From NCBI GenBank assembly GCA_937884015.1, contig CALGBV010000448.1:1-7696 (forward strand): a DNA stretch of 7,696 nt, in the 5' to 3' direction. Positions 1 to 6,328 of the stretch are shown here, piece by piece. The notes below the pieces were generated by a model. The model searched no databases. It was not told where the DNA came from and worked only from the letters and a program-made list of their open reading frames with translations. The DNA comes from an uncultured Bacteroidales bacterium (GTDB lineage: Bacteria; Bacteroidota; Bacteroidia; Bacteroidales; F082). The translations under genes were made by a program, and so were the position numbers. Numbering within the stretch: the stretch's first letter is position 1; each line of letters begins with the position of its first letter.

Positions 1-3000
1 GGTCGAGCATTTCGGTGTCGTTTTCAATCTCGGCGAAGGCCGCCATGATGTTGGCGTGGGTGGCAATGTGCGACTCAAACGAGAAATATTTCTTTGGCCA
101 ATACATGCCGATGGCTTCATCCTTTTGGGCACATTCCTTGAACGACTGAATCATCAGCTTGGCTGTCTTTTCGTTGCCCGAACGGAAAAGCAGCACTGCC
201 GCCTTTGAGCGCATATTGAAGTCAAAATCAGTCCATTCCTTTTCCAAACGTCCTAAGAAATACTTCTTGGCTTCGGCAAAACTTTTGTCCGATTTCTGTT
301 CAGGGAAGAAACTCAAGGCATACAATTCATTCAGAGTTGAACCATCAATCGGCCATTCCTTTTTAAGGTTTCTCATTCGGCGGTAAGTGTCGCCAACTTC
401 ATATTCCAGATAGCGCACTGCTTTGTCAATAATCTGATTGGCAGTGTTTTGATTTGTTTTAGATAAACTCGAGAACGCGTCCATCGCTTTCAGTCGGCCA
501 AAACCCGAAAGGATGTAAGTCGAAATGTAAGGACTTTCCGGCATACCTTCCATCCACGCCCAGCCGCCGTTTGAAGTTTGTTTCTGCGCAATCAGTTTGA
601 GGCTTGAAGTCTGATTCTGACTCAGCGTGTTGATTTCGAACAAAGTGCTGATTCGTGACCTTTGCTCCGTCTCGCTCTTGGCTTCCATCACCCAAGGCGT
701 TTCGCGCAGCATGATGGCTTTCAGATCTTGGTCTTTTTCCAGTTGCGACAGCAAGGCATCGGGTGTTTCAATCTGCCATTTCTTGATGTAGTTCAGCAAG
801 TTAGGAATCTTTGAAGCAATATACGACGACAAGGTGTTGGCATAAAACACATAGAATGCCGATTCGGCGCGGTCGGTCCTTTGGTCGGCCAGATAAGGCA
901 ACGATTGCACGGCATACCACACCGGATTGGTACTGAAATTCAAGGTCAGGCTGTAATCGCGTTCATGACTGTTTGGATTGGCAATTGCCTCAAAATCAAA
1001 GGTTTTTTCAGTCTCCGCCTTGACGGTGATTGGCAAAGTCTGTGTCATGAAAATTTCGCTACTCAACACAGGCAACAAATGTTGTTCGGCATCGCTGAAT
1101 TGTCCGGCAAAGGCCGTGAAACGGAATGCCAGCAAGCCCAAGTCTTTCTTTGCCGCCACTTTCCAACGCACTTCCTTGCTGCGTCCCGGCACGATTTCTT
1201 CCATCGCGATCATGGCATCCGAAGCCAAAATATCAATGGGTTTCATGCTTGCCGCATCGAAAACCTCAAGTTTCGCCTTCGGCGTCACGGCTTCCTCGCC
1301 CGTATTGATGACATTGGCCACAAACCAAAGCGTGTCGCCATCGTACATATAGCGCGGCATATCGGCCATAATCATCACCGGTTTGCTCGACTTGAAGTCG
1401 TAGGTCTTGTAGCCCGTCTTGCGGTCTTTGGTATAGGCCAGCATCATCAGTTTCCAGCGTGTCAAGGCATCGGGCATGGTGAAGCTGAAGGTCGTGCTGC
1501 CATCGGCATTGGTGCGCAAATTCGGGAAGAAAAAGGCGGTTTCGTTGAAGTTTTCGCGTACCGTTGGGACTGGTTCCTGTTGAGTTTCAACATTTGCTGC
1601 TCCTTCAGTTTGAGCCATTTCCTCTATCATTTCTCCATCCATATCAGCCACTTCATTGGAAGACATCTTTGCCGCTGATGGCGAAGGCATCGGCATTGCC
1701 TCTTCAGCAACCACACATTCTTCAACGCAATCGAGTGCAACGCTACGGTTAAACATTACGCCACCTTTTGCACCACCATAAAACATGTAGCCAAAATCGA
1801 AGAAAGGATAATCGGAAGGCAATGAAAATCCGAACAACGCGGCCAAATAAATGTATTGGCCATTTGTCGAAGACGAAATGAATCCAAACTGGTCGTCATA
1901 ACCAAATGAGTTGGCATATTTCGTATAAGGTTTCATGTTGAAATACCATGAATTTGAGGCGAATACATCCAAAGAAGCATCGTACATTCCTGCCATCATA
2001 CTTGATGCGACTGGCTTGTTATGATAATCGCGGACGGTCACTTCCCAATGTTCCTCGGCACCCGGGCGCAGCACATCGCGGACGGTTGCCAACTCGACAT
2101 TCAAGTCAAGATTGTCGTAAGGAACATAGATGCTTTGGCTTTCTGTTTTTACAAGACCGTCTTTCACGAAAATGGTTTTCCAAGTCAAGCTGCCACGGTC
2201 ATTTTCAGTGACTTTATAACTGAGTTTCGTGATTTCGTTGTTCAATTTCAGCCATTTTTCCATGCGCTTTTCCTGTCCCGACAGCAACTGCACCCAAATC
2301 TGCGTGTCTTTTGTCGAAGTGCCAATTGAGAAAGTGATGGTTTCGCCCGGTTTTGCTGTGGATTTGTCCACACTATTCCACGATAAAGTTGTGTGGGGCA
2401 ATGCTTTAGCCTTGTCATCAAAGAGCGTGAACTCAGTGCTGTTCATAGCCAGTTTGTCGTCAAGACTTTGCAATTCTACATAATATTTGCCTGATTTCAA
2501 ATCCGCTTTTTCGGGGAACAAAGCCATTTTTTCATCAATTTCAACGACATCTTCATAGACCAAAACCTTGTTTTTCAAGCGGTTGGTATATGAATAATAA
2601 TCATAATCCGGGAATGCTTTGGTCAGTTCCTCATCGCTCATTACCTGACGGTCGAAACTGCTTCTATGGCCTGAGGCTTCAAAGAAATCCATTTTTCCGT
2701 TGTCGTTGAAGCGGTAGAATTTGCGCGAGACCTTGCTCTTGGCGGGTTGCCCGCTCATATTCAAGACTTCGATGCGGTAATTCTCCAACTGCGATTTTTC
2801 GACCAGATTATTCAGATTTGTTGAAAGGCAGATTTCGTTGTAACCCGCTCTAATCGAATAGGTTTCGGAATGTGTTTCGCCTTGGGCGCTGGTTGCCGCC
2901 ACCTCAATTTCGTAGGTGAACACTGGCTGTTGTTCCGGTTTGGTTTTCAGCGAAGGCTTCAGGTTGAAAGTGATGGCAAACTTGCCGCTTTCATCGGTGC

Positions 3001-5251
3001 GTGCCTCGCCAAAATCGATTTGTTCATCGCTGACAACGGGATAGAACCACCACCAGCAACGCCACGGGAAGGATGTGCGGCGCGTCACGCGATAGGTGTA
3101 TTTCACATCATCGAGGCCGAAACCTGCGTAGGCATCAACACTGCCGTGAATGGTAACATCCTGATTCAGTTTGTATTGCTCTTTCGGCTTTTCAAAATTC
3201 ACCTCGAAAGTCGGGCGCTTGTATTCCTCAACGCGAATAGTTGTGCTGCCATGACTGCCATCCAAACGGAACACGCCGTTCAAGCGGTCGGTCGGAATGA
3301 CAAACGAGCCGTCAAAGGAACCATATTCGTCCGTTGTAAACGATAACGATTTGATTTCCTCATAGTTGGCATCGCGGAAACGCACCATCTCTTTGAAACC
3401 TTCTGCCAAGGCCTTGTCATCGCCTTGATGACGCACGACGATACCTTTGAAATAAACCGTCTGTCCGGGACGATAAATGGCACGGTCGGTGAAAAATGTC
3501 GTTGAGTATGTTTCTGAGTTTCTGCTGTTTGGATGCGGAACATTCATGTATTTCCCCGAAAGCAAGGCATCATCGCCGCTGCGCAAATTGACGAAAAACG
3601 AATTGTTGCCCTTGACATTGGAAATGCTCACCTTACCGTTATTATCACTTTGGTAATCAGCAAGTTTTGTGTTTTCATATTGGCGAATTTTGTAATTGTA
3701 ATTTCTAGTGTATAACTCAACTTTCACATTGGCCAAAGGCTTGCCTGTCTTGCGGTCGAGCGTGTACAAAGTTATTGCATCCGTCTCATTGTTAGTTACA
3801 TAACTCAAATTCGAGACCTGAAAACGAAACATAGCTCTTTTTTCTGAACTTTGTTCGGTTTTGCTAGTCTTTGCAATGATATAATATTGACCTACTGACA
3901 ATTGCGGCAAAGCAACCAAGGTAGAATGGGAGCAGAAATCCGTTTCGGCAGGCAATGCAAGTTCCTGCTCGGCAGCAGGCTTTTTACAGTCGAGTTTTTT
4001 GAACAGTTCATCTCCGTCTAAATTCGAATAGCTGTTGATTTCGTCTTCCGTCACCTTAACTATCTTATAATAAGGATGTTCCACATTGCGGTAGCGGAGT
4101 TGCAAGGCAATGGCTTGATTGGGCAGTTGCGTTTCCTGCATCTGGACATTGATTTCGTCATTTTCAATGAATTTCACAATATCCTTGCATTGCGAAGCCC
4201 CTTTCGATTTCGGGAACTTTTCAATGGTATTCTGGCAGATTTCAAAAGCCTTTCTGTAGTTGCCGAAAGTGCTGCTGTCCGATTCTGAATAATTGTCAAC
4301 CAGACTATTAGCATAAACTGATGCGATTTCAGCCGACATCGGGTTTTCGGCATATTGCTGCATCAAGGCATTCAGTTTTTCGTTGAAAATGTCGTTTTCT
4401 ACCAAAATGCCGTTCTCAAACTGATAGCGTTTCACATCGTTGTAAAGCAGCACATCTTCGTTGTTTTCCTTTTGGTTGTAGGCGATAAGTTCCTGGAAAA
4501 TCTTCAGGCATTTGATGATGCCGTTGTCGCTGCCGCCAAAATCGGCCTTCACGAAATCCTTGGCATCGGCCCACCAGATTTCTGTGTTCCAGTCCGGCTG
4601 AATGTCGTCGGCAGAAGCAATCTCCCTATAGTATTTTGCCACGCGATGGAAGACATATTCGAACATAGTCTTCTCATAATCAATGTTTTCGTAGACATTC
4701 TTTTGGTCTTCGAACAAGATGAGATAATCGTTTGTCTTGGCGTTTTTCAAGGTCTCTTTTTCTTTCAGAGCCTCGGTATTGTGTTGGTCGATGACCTTGC
4801 GGAAGGTCTTTTCGTCCCAATATTTCATCTCCACTTTGCTCATGTCGCCATCGATAGGCAAATTGTTGCGCAACTGCCACTGATTTTGCTCGTAATAGTT
4901 AGCGTAGGTCTTGGCGATTTCCAAATGCAACACAGCGGTTTCGGTTTTGCCGAGTTCGTTCATTTTGCTTTCGGCAAAGGCCAAAAATGCCTTTTCGGGG
5001 TCCTCTTCCTTCAAACGGAAAATCTGCTGCCGATAAAGCACCGTCTTGAGCAATTGCGGCTGGTTTTTGTCGCGTTTTGCCGCTGATTCAATTTCATTCA
5101 GCTGTTTTTCAGCCGTTTCCGGCAAATCGTTTTCAATGCTTTCCTTTACTTTTTTCCACATTTCGTTATAATCCTTATCTGTTTTCTGAAACGATAAAAG
5201 TGCCAATGATGAAACCACCAACGCACCGATAATCAATAATTTAGTTTTCAT
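1..5251 (-). CDS. Alpha-2-macroglobulin family protein, exported, thioester site degenerate; C-terminus cut by window edge
   Basis: Seen: one frame stays open from ATG at 5251-5249 to the left edge, 1750 codons without a stop. I checked its phase at the start, near 3490, 3050, 1561 and 900, and at the edge. Residues 1-20 form a signal peptide (MKTK, then a hydrophobic core) with no lipobox Cys, so a soluble periplasmic or secreted protein is likelier than a lipoprotein. Residues about 25-330 are charged and helical. Macroglobulin beta-domains follow: an MG domain near 485-520, the MG2 signature TDRAIYRPGQTVYFKG at 588-603, an aromatic WWWFYP stretch near 735, a YDASLD motif near 1090, an acidic linker at 1174-1230, and the A2M-domain core (FPNLRT at 1242-1247, MPDALTRWK at 1259-1267). 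A thioester-domain-like helical region begins near 1450. Known: family members enclose proteases after bait cleavage, and many trap them covalently through a CxEQ thioester. Here that site reads RAES (1461-1464), so covalent trapping is unlikely. Bacteroidota members are usually near 1900-2000 residues (from memory), so a few hundred may be missing. The start is supported by the signal peptide and a promoter-like box about 30 bp upstream; no Shine-Dalgarno is visible. Confidence 0.95.
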   Translation of the reverse strand, partial: MKTKLLIIGALVVSSLALLSFQKTDKDYNEMWKKVKESIENDLPETAEKQLNEIESAAKRDKNQPQLLKTVLYRQQIFRLKEEDPEKAFLAFAESKMNELGKTETAVLHLEIAKTYANYYEQNQWQLRNNLPIDGDMSKVEMKYWDEKTFRKVIDQHNTEALKEKETLKNAKTNDYLILFEDQKNVYENIDYEKTMFEYVFHRVAKYYREIASADDIQPDWNTEIWWADAKDFVKADFGGSDNGIIKCLKIFQELIAYNQKENNEDVLLYNDVKRYQFENGILVENDIFNEKLNALMQQYAENPMSAEIASVYANSLVDNYSESDSSTFGNYRKAFEICQNTIEKFPKSKGASQCKDIVKFIENDEINVQMQETQLPNQAIALQLRYRNVEHPYYKIVKVTEDEINSYSNLDGDELFKKLDCKKPAAEQELALPAETDFCSHSTLVALPQLSVGQYYIIAKTSKTEQSSEKRAMFRFQVSNLSYVTNNETDAITLYTLDRKTGKPLANVKVELYTRNYNYKIRQYENTKLADYQSDNNGKVSISNVKGNNSFFVNLRSGDDALLSGKYMNVPHPNSRNSETYSTTFFTDRAIYRPGQTVYFKGIVVRHQGDDKALAEGFKEMVRFRDANYEEIKSLSFTTDEYGSFDGSFVIPTDRLNGVFRLDGSHGSTTIRVEEYKRPTFEVNFEKPKEQYKLNQDVTIHGSVDAYAGFGLDDVKYTYRVTRRTSFPWRCWWWFYPVVSDEQIDFGEARTDESGKFAITFNLKPSLKTKPEQQPVFTYEIEVAATSAQGETHSETYSIRAGYNEICLSTNLNNLVEKSQLENYRIEVLNMSGQPAKSKVSRKFYRFNDNGKMDFFEASGHRSSFDRQVMSDEELTKAFPDYDYYSYTNRLKNKVLVYEDVVEIDEKMALFPEKADLKSGKYYVELQSLDDKLAMNSTEFTLFDDKAKALPHTTLSWNSVDKSTAKPGETITFSIGTSTKDTQIWVQLLSGQEKRMEKWLKLNNEITKLSYKVTENDRGSLTWKTIFVKDGLVKTESQSIYVPYDNLDLNVELATVRDVLRPGAEEHWEVTVRDYHNKPVASSMMAGMYDASLDVFASNSWYFNMKPYTKYANSFGYDDQFGFISSSTNGQYIYLAALFGFSLPSDYPFFDFGYMFYGGAKGGVMFNRSVALDCVEECVVAEEAMPMPSPSAAKMSSNEVADMDGEMIEEMAQTEGAANVETQQEPVPTVRENFNETAFFFPNLRTNADGSTTFSFTMPDALTRWKLMMLAYTKDRKTGYKTYDFKSSKPVMIMADMPRYMYDGDTLWFVANVINTGEEAVTPKAKLEVFDAASMKPIDILASDAMIAMEEIVPGRSKEVRWKVAAKKDLGLLAFRFTAFAGQFSDAEQHLLPVLSSEIFMTQTLPITVKAETEKTFDFEAIANPNSHERDYSLTLNFSTNPVWYAVQSLPYLADQRTDRAESAFYVFYANTLSSYIASKIPNLLNYIKKWQIETPDALLSQLEKDQDLKAIMLRETPWVMEAKSETEQRSRISTLFEINTLSQNQTSSLKLIAQKQTSNGGWAWMEGMPESPYISTYILSGFGRLKAMDAFSSLSKTNQNTANQIIDKAVRYLEYEVGDTYRRMRNLKKEWPIDGSTLNELYALSFFPEQKSDKSFAEAKKYFLGRLEKEWTDFDFNMRSKAAVLLFRSGNEKTAKLMIQSFKECAQKDEAIGMYWPKKYFSFESHIATHANIMAAFAEIENDTEMLD
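860..871 (-). other. Degenerate thioester site (RAES in place of CxEQ)
   Basis: Read on the minus strand these four codons give Arg1461-Ala-Glu-Ser1464. The flanks SLPYLAD (before) and FYVFYANTL (after) match the frame around the thioester in Bacteroidota A2M proteins, which as I remember runs LPYLMEYPYECSEQ followed by TFxRFYANxL. Placed without gaps, the reactive Cys becomes Arg and the acceptor Gln becomes Ser, while the Glu is kept. The reading frame and flanks are intact, so this looks like substitution, not a frameshift. The alignment is by eye and from memory. Confidence 0.75.
1562..1732 (-). other. Acidic, Met-rich low-complexity linker in the A2M protein (bait-like region)
   Basis: This stretch encodes residues 1174-1230, just before the conserved A2M-domain start (VRENFNETAFFFPNLRT). 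It is rich in Glu, Ala, Met, Pro, Ser and Gln and poor in aromatic residues, as expected of an exposed disordered segment. It opens with DCVEEC, two Cys four residues apart (1175 and 1179). Its location between the MG6-like and A2M (MG7-like) domains is close to where bait or linker segments lie in this family. The bait role is inference. Confidence 0.6.
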
Positions 5252-5281
5252 ATCACAATGATTTTATCTTATTCAATAACG

Positions 5282-5289
5282 CAAAAATA
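5282..5289 (-). promoter_or_regulatory. Putative Bacteroidota-type -7 box for the A2M gene
   Basis: The minus strand reads TATTTTTG, matching the TAnnTTTG -7 consensus of the Bacteroidota housekeeping sigma factor. It ends 30 bp before the ATG at 5251, which would leave a leader of roughly 25 nt. I find no good TTTG -33 element at the usual spacing of about 19 bp, so this is a half-match in AT-rich DNA. No Shine-Dalgarno follows; the leader is A-rich. Confidence 0.45.
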
Positions 5290-5324
5290 GCAAATATCGT
5301 GCAATTTTCCATTCCATAATTTCC

Positions 5325-5332
5325 TACTTTTG
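5325..5332 (+). promoter_or_regulatory. Putative Bacteroidota-type -7 box for the polyprenyl synthase gene
   Basis: The sequence TACTTTTG fits TAnnTTTG exactly and continues as TACTTTTGCAGCC, a form often seen just before Bacteroidota genes. It ends 17 bp before the ATG at 5350, so transcription would start with a very short leader of about 10 nt. A clear TTTG -33 element is missing; only a T-run at 5305-5308 lies in the area. The leader holds a short ATC repeat and no Shine-Dalgarno. Confidence 0.6.
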
Positions 5333-5349
5333 CAGCCAAAATCATCATC

Positions 5350-6324
5350 ATGCCGGATTTGAGTACCATTACAATGCCTATCGCTGAGGAATTGAAGCAT
5401 TTCAACCTGTTCCTTGACAAGGAACTTGTGGCTGAAAGCCAACCGCTTTGCGGCATTTTCCAGCATGTGATGAATGCAAAAGGCAAACAACTGAGACCCG
5501 TTTTGGTTTTGCTTTCGGCAAAACTTTTTGGCGAAATCAACGACAAGACCTATCGCGCCGCGCTTTTCGTGGAAATGGTTCACACGGCCACACTTATTCA
5601 TGATGACGTGATTGACGAATCGGGATTGCGTCGTGGCAAACCTTCCGTCAATGCGCATTGGGGCAATAGAACTGCCGTTCTTTCAGGCGATTACATCTTG
5701 TCGAAAGCCGTCTTGAATCTTTCTGAAAACGGCGATTACGACATCCTTTCCGAAGTGCTACGCACCGCCTGCCTGATGAGCGAAGGCGAACTGATGCAAA
5801 GCGACAAGGCCGCGCATTTCGACATCAACGAAGCGGATTATTTCAATATCATCACGCGAAAAACCGCCACTTTGATGGAAGTCTGCTGTAAGACGGGCGC
5901 ATTTTCTGTCGATGCCGACCGACAGCAAATCAGCGCTTTGGCACAATTTGGGAAATACTTGGGCATTGCTTTCCAAATCCGCGACGACATTTTCGATTTT
6001 CAGCCTTCGCCGGAATTGGGCAAGCCCGCCGGCAACGACATTCGTGAGCACAATTTCACCCTTCCGTTGATTTTTTGCCTCAATCATTCCAATGAAACCG
6101 AGCGCCAGCAATTGCTCTCCGACATTCGTCAAATTGATGAAAATGCAAGTTTGCTGCCTTCCATCGTGGAGCGCGTGATTTCTTCTGGCGGCATTGATTA
6201 TGCTGAAAGCCGAATGCAGGAATTTGTCAATCTTGCCTTGCAGCAATTGGATGGTTTTCCGCAAAACGATGCACTTTCCGCCTTGCGTGAATTGGCGCAT
6301 TATTGCGTGGAACGGAAAGCGTAA
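5350..6324 (+). CDS. Polyprenyl diphosphate synthase, long-chain trans type (IspB/octaprenyl-like)
   Basis: A complete protein of 324 residues, the usual size for trans-isoprenyl diphosphate synthases. These enzymes add isopentenyl diphosphate repeatedly to an allylic diphosphate in the cytoplasm, using Mg2+. Seen: the substrate-binding GKQLRP at 45-50; the first aspartate-rich motif DDVID at 85-89; the RRGKPSVNAHWG segment at 94-105; RKTA at 170-173; Gln209 with the second aspartate-rich motif DDIFD at 212-216; then GKPAGNDIREHNFTLPLI at 224-241. The residue five before the first Asp is a small Ala (Ala80, in HTATLIHDD), and E. coli IspB has a nearly identical stretch. In this family that leaves the product pocket open and favours a long chain, so a menaquinone side-chain role is likely, but chain length cannot be read from sequence. 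The first ATG is preferred over Met9 because MPDLSTITMPIAEELKHF fits the N-terminus of Bacteroides relatives as I remember it, and a promoter box lies just upstream. The gene diverges from the A2M gene and converges on the TPR gene. Confidence 0.95.
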   Translation: MPDLSTITMPIAEELKHFNLFLDKELVAESQPLCGIFQHVMNAKGKQLRPVLVLLSAKLFGEINDKTYRAALFVEMVHTATLIHDDVIDESGLRRGKPSVNAHWGNRTAVLSGDYILSKAVLNLSENGDYDILSEVLRTACLMSEGELMQSDKAAHFDINEADYFNIITRKTATLMEVCCKTGAFSVDADRQQISALAQFGKYLGIAFQIRDDIFDFQPSPELGKPAGNDIREHNFTLPLIFCLNHSNETERQQLLSDIRQIDENASLLPSIVERVISSGGIDYAESRMQEFVNLALQQLDGFPQNDALSALRELAHYCVERKA

Positions 6325-6328
6325 CCCT

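Noticed and set aside
881..1678. Plus-strand open frame of 265 codons rich in His, Arg, Gly and Phe
   Set aside because: It is antisense to the A2M and thioester-like domains, which have clear family motifs in the opposite frame. The composition is typical of a shadow frame.
4355..5086. Plus-strand open frame of 243 codons rich in Val, Phe, Leu and Ile, resembling a membrane protein
   Set aside because: It lies wholly antisense to the charged helical N-terminal part of the A2M gene. Antisense of Lys, Glu, Asn and Asp codons gives such hydrophobic strings. No family motif or promoter supports it.
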